Below are positions 13,627-21,097 of a DNA stretch of 21,295 nucleotides, piece by piece; positions within the stretch are counted from its first letter, which is position 1, and every line of letters begins with the position of its first letter. This DNA is from a virus. Position numbers and translations under genes: made by a program. The stretch lies in the IMG/VR virus record IMGVR_UViG_3300027788_000102, positions 1-21,295 of that record; one strand, given 5' to 3'. A model generated the notes under the pieces. The model was not told the origin of the DNA, did not search any database, and saw nothing but the letters and a program-made list of their open reading frames with translations.

Positions 13627-16487
13627 TTAGCCTCAAGGGTTCCCGCAGAAAAAGCACAGCCACTGTCCCACGCGAGTTTACGGGGCAGGAGAGGATTTTT
13701 GCAGATTCTTTGGTGGAGAGCATTGATTCTTTGGCGGGTCGGCGTGGCGAACCAATAGATAGGGCTGTGACTTTTAGGGATTTATTAGATGCGAATGTTC
13801 TGTCGCTTGCGGCGGGGCAGCCCTTGTCGAATGCTGGGGGTGTAAATCTAGTAAACCCTTTGGACCCGACTACGAGTGTTGGCGGGGGTGTTGAGATTCC
13901 CCCTGCGCCTAGCATACAGATCATTGGTGGCTTCGGCTTTGTTCGTATCACATGGGTCATGCCTGTCTACAGAGGGGCGGCATATCTGGAAATATACAGA
14001 TCGCAGACCGACCTTCTTTCCACCGCAGTTTCAGCTGGGCCTATTGTCCGGTATTCAGGATCAGGTAGTGGCTTCTACGATGACAGAACTGTGGGGGAGG
14101 GTACGACCTATTACTACTGGGCGCGAGGCGTAAACATAAACGAAGTTGCTGGTCCTTTCAATCTTTCAGCAGGCACTAGCGGAACAACTCCTTTAAACTA
14201 TATTTATGTGTCGGGTTTAATCGATGACATTCTGGCCGATGCCGTCAATGCACTCGGATTAAATACGGTAATCTCTGGGGTAACCGGCGACATCAGCAGC
14301 ATCAACGCCGACATCGCCGGCATCACCGCCAGCATCATCGTCATCAACGGCGACATCAGCAGCATCAACGCCGACATCACCGGTATCAACACTGACATCG
14401 GCAACATCGAATCCGACATAACCGCACTCAACGCTATTAATACTTGGGATTCCGCTGTGACATACGCGGTCGCCGATTTAGTGACTTATCAAAACTATAT
14501 CTGGGAAGCGGCTCTAGCTTCCACAAATCAAGCTCCGGCAGCAGGAAGCACATACTGGACGCAAGTAGGGAGTTACGCGCGCCTAGTTGATTTTGTTTCT
14601 GCGACCCAAGGCCAGAACAGCTCGACCCGCGCAACGCTGACCAGTGATTACTACACCAAGACTGATGCTAATTCAGCGATTACCGCTTCTATAGATGCTT
14701 ACACTTCAGCGGTTACTGGTGCTGGTGGCTACACCAGTGACGCTAATGCAACCACTATTATTTACACTAAGGCTGACGCTGATTCAGCGACTACCGCTGC
14801 TATAGATGCTTACACTTCAGCGGTTACTGGTACTGGTGGCTACACCAGTGCCGCTAATGCAAACACTGTTATTTACACTAAGGCTGACGCTGATTCAGCG
14901 ATCACCTCTGAGATTAATGACTTTGCTTCAGCGGTTACTACCCCTGCTGGCTACACAGACGCTGGTGTAACCACTATTATTTACGCTAAGGCTGACGCTG
15001 ATTCAGCGACTACCGCTGAGATTAACAGCTTTGCTTCAACGGTTACTACCCCTGCTGGCTACACAGACGCTGGTGTAACCACTATTATTTACGCTAAGGC
15101 TGACGCTGATTCAGCGATTAGCACCGCGCTAAATACTTACACTACAACAATAGGAGCTAACACAGCAACCCTTCAGCAAACGGCTGAATCTCTTAATGGC
15201 ACACAGGCAAAATATTCAGTCAAGATAGACAATAACAATCATGTGTCTGGCTTTGGCTTGATATCGACAGCCAATGACGCTACCCCATATTCTACGTTTG
15301 TAGTTGCGTCTGATGCCTTTGGTATTTCCGCGCCAACCACAGCCAACAGCGCTACTGACACTGCTGTAGGGGTAGGCTATCCTTTTAAGGTTATTACCAC
15401 CCCTACAACCATTAACGGGGAGGTCATCCCTGCGGGGACGTATATCAATGACGCCTTTATTCATAACGCCCAGATTACTTCGGCGACTATAGGTGTGGGA
15501 ACAATTACCACGGCCAACATTACTGAAGGCGCTATAACGTCTGCAAGTATTGCTGACTCTATCTATAGCGCTAACTGGTTTGCCAGCGGAAATTCAGGCG
15601 CTGCTTCAGGCGTTGGATGGAATATTAATAGCGCTAACGGCTATGCTTTTTTTCAAAACATAGTTTGCAAGGGAATCATTCAGGCAACCGCTCTAATACT
15701 TTCCGCCGGAGCAGAAGTACGCACACTGCAAATCGCGGGCAATGCAGTGACGGTTCCAACTTTTATTACGTTTACATTCCCTGCGTATTCTGTAAATTCC
15801 AGCAACTATAGTACCCCTGTAGACGCTAGCGGGAATGCGACAGCACGAACGTATGTTCGCGCATCAGGGGGGCGACTGTTGGTCACCTGTGTTTTTGGGG
15901 TGAAGACCAACACCACCTCGGACAGTGTTACGCCAAACCTTTACGCTAAGTTAAAAGTCGGGAACTCAACAACGCAATATAACGCTAACTTGGGATCTTC
16001 AGAAACTCACGTTAGTGTTCCACAAAACGGTTCAACCGAAGTTAATATTCGCGTGACGGCTACGCTGGCAGTAACAACAAGCAGTAATCATGGCACCGCA
16101 GATGCTGACGAAAATTACGAAACTACCCCTACACTCTTGATTAATGGGGCATTGAGTTTGAGTGCAGCTTCGTTTTCTACATACAGCAATTACACTAATT
16201 CGGCTTATTTTGGAGACCCAAATTATCAAAACTCTCAAATGTATCAGTGCAAGATAATACATCCCTCAAATCCAGCCATCTTTGAAAACGTACAGGTCAC
16301 AAACAGAGCCGGTTACACCTTTATGGTCTATCGCGGCTCTCCCCGCCAAGAATTTCCGAATGCCGCTAAGCTCACATATCCGGCTGCGGCCTTTGCCAAC
16401 GATCGGGTGAGTATAGAATTGCAAGTTTCTGGGAATAATAGCCAATTAACTGCCTGTAATTTCACCGTAATAAGTTGTAAGAGGTAA
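13623..16487 (+). CDS. Tail fibre or host-specificity protein with J-like centre
   Basis: The 954-aa product is a multi-domain fibre. After a Ser/Thr-rich N-terminus comes an FN3-like domain (about 93-189, ending YYWARGVNINEVAGPFNLSA). A coiled-coil-like stretch with Ile at 3-4 residue steps follows (about 217-270, SSINADIAGITASII). Residues about 273-320 look like a carbohydrate-binding module of the CBM5/12 (chitin-binding-like) type, WDSAVTYAVADLVTYQNYIW. Then come about four and a half 36-37-residue repeats (YTKADADSATTAAIDAYTSA; about 340-502). A DUF1983-like section, found in the centre of lambda J proteins, spans about 502-646 (YSVKIDNNNHVSGFGLIS). The last 300 residues are beta-rich and probably hold the receptor-binding tip. 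Finding a J-like centre without siphovirus tail genes points to module exchange. Confidence 0.82.
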   Translation: MISLKGSRRKSTATVPREFTGQERIFADSLVESIDSLAGRRGEPIDRAVTFRDLLDANVLSLAAGQPLSNAGGVNLVNPLDPTTSVGGGVEIPPAPSIQIIGGFGFVRITWVMPVYRGAAYLEIYRSQTDLLSTAVSAGPIVRYSGSGSGFYDDRTVGEGTTYYYWARGVNINEVAGPFNLSAGTSGTTPLNYIYVSGLIDDILADAVNALGLNTVISGVTGDISSINADIAGITASIIVINGDISSINADITGINTDIGNIESDITALNAINTWDSAVTYAVADLVTYQNYIWEAALASTNQAPAAGSTYWTQVGSYARLVDFVSATQGQNSSTRATLTSDYYTKTDANSAITASIDAYTSAVTGAGGYTSDANATTIIYTKADADSATTAAIDAYTSAVTGTGGYTSAANANTVIYTKADADSAITSEINDFASAVTTPAGYTDAGVTTIIYAKADADSATTAEINSFASTVTTPAGYTDAGVTTIIYAKADADSAISTALNTYTTTIGANTATLQQTAESLNGTQAKYSVKIDNNNHVSGFGLISTANDATPYSTFVVASDAFGISAPTTANSATDTAVGVGYPFKVITTPTTINGEVIPAGTYINDAFIHNAQITSATIGVGTITTANITEGAITSASIADSIYSANWFASGNSGAASGVGWNINSANGYAFFQNIVCKGIIQATALILSAGAEVRTLQIAGNAVTVPTFITFTFPAYSVNSSNYSTPVDASGNATARTYVRASGGRLLVTCVFGVKTNTTSDSVTPNLYAKLKVGNSTTQYNANLGSSETHVSVPQNGSTEVNIRVTATLAVTTSSNHGTADADENYETTPTLLINGALSLSAASFSTYSNYTNSAYFGDPNYQNSQMYQCKIIHPSNPAIFENVQVTNRAGYTFMVYRGSPRQEFPNAAKLTYPAAAFANDRVSIELQVSGNNSQLTACNFTVISCKR
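14285..14378 (+). repeat. 31-bp exact direct repeat in the coiled-coil part
   Basis: Bases 14285-14315 equal 14348-14378, 63 bp (21 codons) apart. They lie in a 99-base run, 14283-14381, where all 33 codons end in C. Both encode GDISSINADI. Confidence 0.85.
14640..15125 (+). repeat. Tandem 108-111-bp fibre repeats
   Basis: About four and a half in-frame units of 36-37 codons, each starting with Y-T/A-K-x-D-A. The last two full units are very close: 14921-15009 and 15029-15117 differ at one of 89 bases, with 78 consecutive identical bases (14932-15009 and 15040-15117). The earlier units are more diverged, so growth by unequal recombination is likely. Confidence 0.85.
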
Positions 16488-16491
16488 GCGG

Positions 16492-16893
16492 ATGAGTTAT
16501 TTAGTAATTTACTGTGCAAATACGGGCGCGATTCATTCTTGCGAATCAGGGCATGAAGAGGGTTCTAAGGATACAGGCTATTTACTGGACCTAATAGTCC
16601 GTCCTCTAGAGTTGCAGCGCGGTCACTTGTTTGTAGAGCAAGCACCGGACGGGCTAACTCAGTGGGTAGAGGAAGGGGTTGTTGTCGATAAGACACCGTT
16701 TTTCCTGACGATTGAGGGTCCGGTTATTTCTAATGTCCCTGCGAATACTTCGGTACTGTGGCCGGATCTGGTCACCACGATAGAGAGTGACGGAACGGTT
16801 GAGCTGGAGTCTAATGTCATAGGTTCTTTCAGCTTGACCTTTACGCATGCCTCACACATGACCGAGACAGTTGAGGTTGATTACAATGGCTAA
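16492..16893 (+). CDS. Small protein after the fibre gene, possible fibre accessory
   Basis: The 133-aa product has an N-terminal part with MSYLVIYCANTGAIHSCESG and LDLIVRPLELQRGHLFVEQA, then a C-terminal beta-rich, Ig-like stretch (PFFLTIEGPVISNVPANTSV; then VELESNVIGSFSLTFTHASH). AAGAGGT six bases before the ATG overlaps the fibre gene's stop region. Its place right after a large fibre suggests a fibre tip, chaperone or accessory protein. I do not recognise its family, and no catalytic residues are evident. Confidence 0.65.
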   Translation: MSYLVIYCANTGAIHSCESGHEEGSKDTGYLLDLIVRPLELQRGHLFVEQAPDGLTQWVEEGVVVDKTPFFLTIEGPVISNVPANTSVLWPDLVTTIESDGTVELESNVIGSFSLTFTHASHMTETVEVDYNG

Positions 16894-17080
16894 AAGAACG
16901 GTCCAAATGGACCCAGACGACACTCGCAAAAAGTCGTATTCTAAGGTAGATAGAGACGCCCTTTCTGCGATCTGGGAATGCATCGAGAATTTGTCAGATG
17001 GAGGCATAGACGTTGGGCCTAAGTGCCTTGCGATGCTAGAAGTACGCCAAGCAATAAAAGAAAAAGCACCAAAACCATAG
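16886..17080 (+). CDS. Small helical protein, unknown function
   Basis: The 64-aa product starts at ATG 16886, eight bases after GAGGT; a TTG at 16871 in the same frame is less likely. It has a basic start (MAKRTVQMDPDDTRKKSYSK) and a helical body with RDALSAIWECIENLSDGGID and AMLEVRQAIKEKAPKP. It overlaps the previous gene by eight bases and is the last gene before the 138-bp gap. No recognised domain. Confidence 0.65.
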   Translation: MAKRTVQMDPDDTRKKSYSKVDRDALSAIWECIENLSDGGIDVGPKCLAMLEVRQAIKEKAPKP

Positions 17081-17084
17081 GCTA

Positions 17085-17112
17085 TTGCAACATCAAATAA
17101 GAGCGCTATGAT
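17085..17112 (+). promoter_or_regulatory. Sigma70-like promoter candidate
   Basis: TTGCAA at 17085-17090 and TATGAT at 17107-17112 are separated by 16 bases. The -10 box matches five of six consensus bases, the -35 box four of six. It lies just after the stop of a gene cluster and in the largest intergenic gap of the window, before the acetyltransferase and internal-protein genes. This is a sequence match only. Confidence 0.4.
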
Positions 17113-17218
17113 GATATAAGTACCATCCCAACTCCGATGGGCAGATCGGAACCTCCCTATATTCAACGGACTGCGTGTGGCTTTTAGCCGCACCGGCTTT
17201 CTATTGCGCGGAGTAAAG
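17113..17218 (+). promoter_or_regulatory. Structured leader candidate before the acetyltransferase gene
   Basis: Two hairpins can form: TCCGAT (17132-17137) with ATCGGA (17144-17149), a 6-bp stem, and GTGTGGC (17175-17181) with GCCGCAC (17187-17193), a 7-bp stem with one G-U pair and a TTTTA loop. A competing CCATC/GATGG pairing (17123-17127, 17135-17139) overlaps the first. The second hairpin ends 15 bases before the CGGAG ribosome site. They could shape a 5' leader, or be chance. Confidence 0.35.
17209..17213 (+). promoter_or_regulatory. Ribosome binding site that decides the start at 17219
   Basis: CGGAG lies five bases before ATG 17219. The same frame can be opened from GTG 17177, but that would place hairpin sequence inside the gene and lacks a ribosome site. 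Confidence 0.55.
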
Positions 17219-17632
17219 ATGGATCTAAAGCCTGCTGACATTAGAGATGTCTGGCCTATTGTTAAACAGGGTCTAGAGATCGTCCAAAAGAGCAGCTGCC
17301 AGACGTGGATACCCGAAGATATCTATGCAGCTTGCGTGTCCGGACAAGGTGTTTTGTACACAGCGGGCCAGATGTGCCTTGGGAATGAAAGATTTCTGGT
17401 TGTGCAGTCACAAAGATGTCCTATTGAGCGCGTCAGCAAGCTCTTGCTATGGGTGGCCTTTGATCCTTGCGAGGGAACCGCTATTCAATTTGCTTCTGAG
17501 TGCGAAGAAATCGCGAGAGATACTGGGCATACAGCCATAGAGTTTGTCACTTCGATAGACAAGCTAGGGCTACTGTCCGAAAGCTTTGGATATAAAAGAG
17601 TATCGAGCCTTTACCGAAAAAATTTACTGTAG
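17219..17632 (+). CDS. GNAT-type acetyltransferase-like protein
   Basis: The 137-aa product has the size and strand-helix order of small phage GNAT-like proteins that sit among virion genes. It begins LKPADIRDVWPIVKQGLEIV, then SCQTWIPEDIYAACVSGQGV, a central strand pair (FLVVQSQRC; LLLWVAFDPCEGTAIQFASE), and the tail with IARDTGHTAIEFVTSIDKLG and ESFGYKRVSSLYRKNL. The ending GF-Y-K-R-x-x-Y is the usual last strand of the family. The acetyl-CoA loop (R-x-x-G-x-G/A) is not well kept, so activity is uncertain. It follows the promoter-like gap and precedes the internal-protein genes. Confidence 0.7.
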   Translation: MDLKPADIRDVWPIVKQGLEIVQKSSCQTWIPEDIYAACVSGQGVLYTAGQMCLGNERFLVVQSQRCPIERVSKLLLWVAFDPCEGTAIQFASECEEIARDTGHTAIEFVTSIDKLGLLSESFGYKRVSSLYRKNLL

Positions 17633-17641
17633 GAGTAAACC

Positions 17642-18205
17642 ATGTCTGGCGGCGGTGATCCCAAAACACCCTCTGAATCTGAGGCTTATAAAGCTTTGGC
17701 GGAGCAAGCAGGAACATATTTTAATCGATACCAAGATGTGTTTGTTCCGCTTGAAAACTCATACATAAACAGCGTTGTGGATATCGGCAGCGAAGACAAT
17801 TATAACAGAGCCGCTGGCGCTGCCGGCAGCGCGTTTACCTCCGCGTATACACCGGAGCTATTAAATCAGCAACGACAAATGCTGTCACAGGGTATAGACC
17901 CCTCATCCGGCAAGTTTCAAAGCACCAGCCAGAACAGTTATGGGAAATTTGGCAGCGCGATGGGGCTGGGCATAGCCGATGCCGGCGCAAACAACACTGA
18001 CAGACTGTTCGGTGGGATGACTAATCTGGTCAAAATGGGGCAAGGCATTCAGTCGGAGGCTACTCAGGGTCAAATTGGGCTGGCGTCTGCTTCAGAAACC
18101 AAGGCTCGCGGCGCAGCCGAAACCGATTTTATTAAATCTCAGTCTAATGAATCAGTGGCTGGAACCGCAGCCGGAGTAGCCGCAGGCTACGGGTTGAATT
18201 CCTGA
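17642..18205 (+). CDS. Putative internal virion protein, first of the set
   Basis: The 187-aa product starts with a strong AGGAGT ribosome site. It begins MSGGGDPKTPSESEAYKALA and continues YFNRYQDVFVPLENSYINSV, a start pattern I recognise from small internal virion or ejection-type proteins of podoviruses. The rest is Gly/Ala/Ser/Gln-rich and helical (GLGIADAGANNTDRLFGGMT), ending VAGTAAGVAAGYGLNS. It is followed by three more genes of this style. The ejection role is inferred from position and composition. Confidence 0.72.
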   Translation: MSGGGDPKTPSESEAYKALAEQAGTYFNRYQDVFVPLENSYINSVVDIGSEDNYNRAAGAAGSAFTSAYTPELLNQQRQMLSQGIDPSSGKFQSTSQNSYGKFGSAMGLGIADAGANNTDRLFGGMTNLVKMGQGIQSEATQGQIGLASASETKARGAAETDFIKSQSNESVAGTAAGVAAGYGLNS

Positions 18206-18765
18206 TGGCTTTGTTTGAATCAGCCCCCAGCAACCCTAATTACAACCAGTTTTTAGGGCAGCTGTCGAATCCTAATGACTTGACTAGTTTTTACGGACCT
18301 GACGGACGGCTTAACAACCAACCATCAAACCCGCTTGACGTTGACAGTTACATGGGCGATGACGACTTCGGCGGACAGCGCCTGTTTGCAGACGTTATTA
18401 AGCGGCAAACCGAAGATTACATGAAGCGTTTTGCTCCGATAGAGGGTGCATTGGCAGACTCTATTACTGCGACAGGGACAACGTATCTTGAGTCGGACTT
18501 GGATCGTACTAGAGAAGGTATTACTGGAGGCATCACAAACGCGGAGTCTCAGCTAAGCAGAAACCGAGAAAGATACGGCGCTACACAGGGAACTCCAGAG
18601 GATCTTTCTCAGGAGAAAATTAGCGCAATGGTGGGCGGGCTTAACGACACAAGAACGCGGGATTCAGATCGCAGAATGGCGGTACTGAGTGGAGGACTTG
18701 GAGAGTTAGGAGCCAAGGCCAGAGAGCCTATTGGCGGCACAGGTGGTGGTGTAGGACAGGGGTAA
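18205..18765 (+). CDS. Putative internal virion protein, second of the set
   Basis: The 186-aa product starts in a one-base TGATG overlap with the previous gene. The N-terminus is Asn/Pro-rich (SNPNYNQFLGQLSNPNDLTS), with an acidic, Gly-containing patch (SYMGDDDFGG). The C-terminal half is a charged helical region (DLDRTREGITGGITNAESQL, then RNRERYGATQGTPEDLSQEK) ending in a Gly-rich tail. No family is recognised. Translational coupling with its neighbour and the helical make-up suggest it is part of the same internal or tail-tip assembly. Confidence 0.65.
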   Translation: MALFESAPSNPNYNQFLGQLSNPNDLTSFYGPDGRLNNQPSNPLDVDSYMGDDDFGGQRLFADVIKRQTEDYMKRFAPIEGALADSITATGTTYLESDLDRTREGITGGITNAESQLSRNRERYGATQGTPEDLSQEKISAMVGGLNDTRTRDSDRRMAVLSGGLGELGAKAREPIGGTGGGVGQG

Positions 18766-18769
18766 CAAA

Positions 18770-19477
18770 GTGACATTATTAGCATCAGGAAACAATCTTC
18801 GCCAGCAAAGCTTAATGGGCCTGCAAGCCCTGTCTCAAGAAGACGCTGAGCGAGAAGCGCTCTATGAGCAAATGAAGCAAGCGAAAAGCCAGAAAGACGC
18901 GCAGACCAAAGGCACGGTCGGTGGCATCGGTGCGGCGTATCTTATAAACCAAGGACTGCCGGCTGCAACCACGACTGTTAGCTCTGTCCCAGTATCGGGT
19001 ACTGCCTCCGGTGTAGGTTCGGCCTCGCAATCTTCGACACTAGTCGGACAAACCGCCTTGCAAGCCAGCCAAGCTAAGGCAGCTGTCGATGGAGCGACAA
19101 TCATGGGAGCGCAGGCGGGAGGGACCGGCGGTGTTGCTGGCACTGCTAGTGGTGTTGGTGGTGTTGCTGGTACTGCTGGAACTACTGCGGCTGGGACTGC
19201 GGCTGGGACTGCTGCTGGAACGACTGCTGCCGGTGGTGTTGCTGGTGCTGCTGGAACTGCTGCTGCTGGAACTGCTGCTGGAACTGCTGCCGCGACTGGA
19301 ACTGCTGCTGCTGGAACTGCTGCTGCTGGAACTGCTGCCGCGACTGGAACTGCTGCTGCTGCCGCCGGAGGAGGGGCCGCTGCCGCCGGAGGAGGAATGG
19401 CTGCTCTCGCAGCAGCGACCGGACCACTGGCAATTGGCATTGGTGCTGCTTTCTTACTTTCATCGCTGTTCGGCTAG
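18770..19477 (+). CDS. Gly/Ala/Thr-repeat protein with a C-terminal membrane segment
   Basis: The 235-aa product starts at GTG 18770 with AGGGG nearby upstream. Residues 1-60 form a charged helix (SLMGLQALSQEDAEREALYE, then QMKQAKSQKDAQTKGTVGG). From about 116 to 218 it is almost only Gly, Ala, Thr and Val (GTAAAGTAAGTAAATGTAAA). The last 25 residues are hydrophobic (ATGPLAIGIGAAFLLSSLFG), like a membrane-inserting segment. Its place among internal-protein genes suggests a protein that is ejected and inserts into or crosses the host membrane, which is speculation. The repetitive DNA also gives long open frames on the other strand and in another frame; these are shadows. Confidence 0.72.
   Translation: MTLLASGNNLRQQSLMGLQALSQEDAEREALYEQMKQAKSQKDAQTKGTVGGIGAAYLINQGLPAATTTVSSVPVSGTASGVGSASQSSTLVGQTALQASQAKAAVDGATIMGAQAGGTGGVAGTASGVGGVAGTAGTTAAGTAAGTAAGTTAAGGVAGAAGTAAAGTAAGTAAATGTAAAGTAAAGTAAATGTAAAAAGGGAAAAGGGMAALAAATGPLAIGIGAAFLLSSLFG
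19120..19400 (+). repeat. GC-rich Gly/Ala/Thr codon repeat region
   Basis: Short repeats of GCTGCTGGAACT-type units make up most of this stretch. The largest exact copy found by eye is 42 bp: 19272-19313 equals 19320-19361, offset 48. The region is a likely site of slippage and of assembly error. Confidence 0.85.
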
Positions 19478-19486
19478 GAGATTCAC

Positions 19487-21097
19487 ATGGCACGTTATTA
19501 CGGACTGGGTCAAACAGCAGGATTCGCTGATGGACTTGCACAGGGTTTTGGGCTGGTTAATGAAGTCTATAACGACAAGGAAATAAACCGGCTAAAGCAG
19601 GAAGAGCTAGATGCAACTGCGGGATATCGCATGGCTGAAACCGAGGCCACATCTAAATACCGTGACCAGCAGATTGGAATTGAACAGGGGCAGCTTGATC
19701 TTGACAATGAAAGGCTTGGTCTAGATAAAAAAGAGTCGGCTGCCACTATTGCTGGCCTTCAGGCAGACAACCAAGTCAGATTGATAAACGCTAAGACTGC
19801 TGGCGTTAACGCTACTACCGCTGCCACTAACGCTGATACCAACAGGTTTGTCCGAGAAGAAGCGGGAACACAAGCGCAGTTTCTTAGGGACGAAAAAGCG
19901 AGACAGCTGAATCTGCAACAAGCGGGCGAAACACTCGCTAGCCTTGACATCGCATTCAAAGAAAGTGCGAGGACTGGTGTGCCGGTGCCTACAGAGGTTA
20001 TACAAAATGCTATCGAGATGACAGATAAGACCCCTCTATCGGTAGCGCGAGCCGTTTCATCATTGGCCCCAGTAAACATGGAGGTTATGAACACCACCCT
20101 ACAAGGCGTCTTTTCAGAAGGGGGCGACATAAATGACGAAAAAGCTTTAGAGGTTGTGGGCGAATTTCTTAATCAAAACACAGAGGTGGGCAGGGTCATG
20201 TCCACAGCAACTGATGTCAATTTACCTATAGCTTATGACGGCTGGCTTATGTATAAAAAAGATCTGCTCAGCGCGTCCGCATCTGTAGATGGAGAAACCC
20301 CTACACTATCGGCAATGGCTAGGATTACTCTCCAAAACCCCAAAGACCCCACGCAGTTTGTTCACTATGACGCGCCGGTAACAAGGGGCAGAGGCGCTGG
20401 CAGCTCTGAGGCTGGACAGTTTCCTGTAGCAGAATTTTTATCTGGCACTGCGGGTTATGCTGTTCAGGTCCGGTATGCACAAGAGAACTTTCGACCTTTG
20501 CTTGAGCAGCACAGAATCGACACAATGTACGGAAACGCCGGAGAATATCAAACAGCCCTTCTCGCTGAGCAGTCGCGATTAGCTGAATGGGTAACAGACT
20601 ACCCGACATCTCAGCCCCTAGTTGCGGGAGTAGACAATAACACGTTAACGCAAAAAGTTATTAACAGTGCCGCGAAAGACAATACGCTAAACATGGGCAA
20701 TCCAAAAGTAATGTCTTTTATACCCGATTCTACGTCTTCCATTATTGATTTTCGCGCCTTTATGGATAGTGATCCCAAGCTCAAAGCATTACAGCAGTCA
20801 TATCAAATACCTTCCAAGAATAAAAATGGCGTCACAGAGGGTGTGCCTGTCAAGCTGACTGATAGTGAGGTGTTAATCCTTATGTCAACCACAGACACCA
20901 CCACGGGGAAAGACGGGACAGACGTTACTAATCCTACACCGCGAACTAGAACGGTGTTGGCGGATCTTATGGCTAAAAGAGGGAATGTCACTCAACTAGA
21001 AAGAAAGGGAAATCCTCTTTTTAAAGTATTTGGCAGCGGAAATTCTGAAGAATTGCCAGACATGAGCATGATGGCCGGCGCTGGGATTAAACGATAG
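19487..21097 (+). CDS. Large coiled-coil internal virion or ejection protein
   Basis: The 536-aa product begins MARYYGLGQTAGFADGLAQG, a Gly-rich start. A long helical, coiled-coil-like section follows to about residue 160 (INRLKQEELDATAGYRMAET; QIGIEQGQLDLDNERLGLDK). The middle is a mixed domain (LSVARAVSSLAPVNMEVMNT, GWLMYKKDLLSASASVDGET). The C-terminal third includes IPDSTSSIIDFRAFMDSDPK and ends MMAGAGIKR. No lytic transglycosylase or peptidase motif was seen. The length, helical N-terminus and position after the Gly/Ala-rich protein fit an ejected internal protein. GGAG six bases upstream gives a good start. Confidence 0.72.
   Translation: MARYYGLGQTAGFADGLAQGFGLVNEVYNDKEINRLKQEELDATAGYRMAETEATSKYRDQQIGIEQGQLDLDNERLGLDKKESAATIAGLQADNQVRLINAKTAGVNATTAATNADTNRFVREEAGTQAQFLRDEKARQLNLQQAGETLASLDIAFKESARTGVPVPTEVIQNAIEMTDKTPLSVARAVSSLAPVNMEVMNTTLQGVFSEGGDINDEKALEVVGEFLNQNTEVGRVMSTATDVNLPIAYDGWLMYKKDLLSASASVDGETPTLSAMARITLQNPKDPTQFVHYDAPVTRGRGAGSSEAGQFPVAEFLSGTAGYAVQVRYAQENFRPLLEQHRIDTMYGNAGEYQTALLAEQSRLAEWVTDYPTSQPLVAGVDNNTLTQKVINSAAKDNTLNMGNPKVMSFIPDSTSSIIDFRAFMDSDPKLKALQQSYQIPSKNKNGVTEGVPVKLTDSEVLILMSTTDTTTGKDGTDVTNPTPRTRTVLADLMAKRGNVTQLERKGNPLFKVFGSGNSEELPDMSMMAGAGIKR

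Noticed and set aside
14204-14431. Long open frame on the minus strand, rich in Met and Leu
   Set aside because: It is the reverse of the GACATC-type repeats of the fibre gene and has no ribosome site or independent support.
14640-15125. CRISPR-like regular repeats
   Set aside because: Units are in-frame, diverged coding repeats with no unique spacers of constant size.
7596-16487. Diversity-generating retroelement in the fibre genes
   Set aside because: No reverse transcriptase gene and no template/variable repeat pair with adenine-specific changes were seen in the window.
17081-17218. tRNA gene or attachment site in the gap
   Set aside because: The hairpins do not form a cloverleaf, and no CCA-type acceptor or direct repeat was found.
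18862-19586. Open frames on the minus strand and in another plus frame across the Gly/Ala region
   Set aside because: They are products of the GC-rich repeats (Pro/Ala, Gln or Leu runs); the annotated frame has a start site, a sensible N-terminus and the right neighbours.
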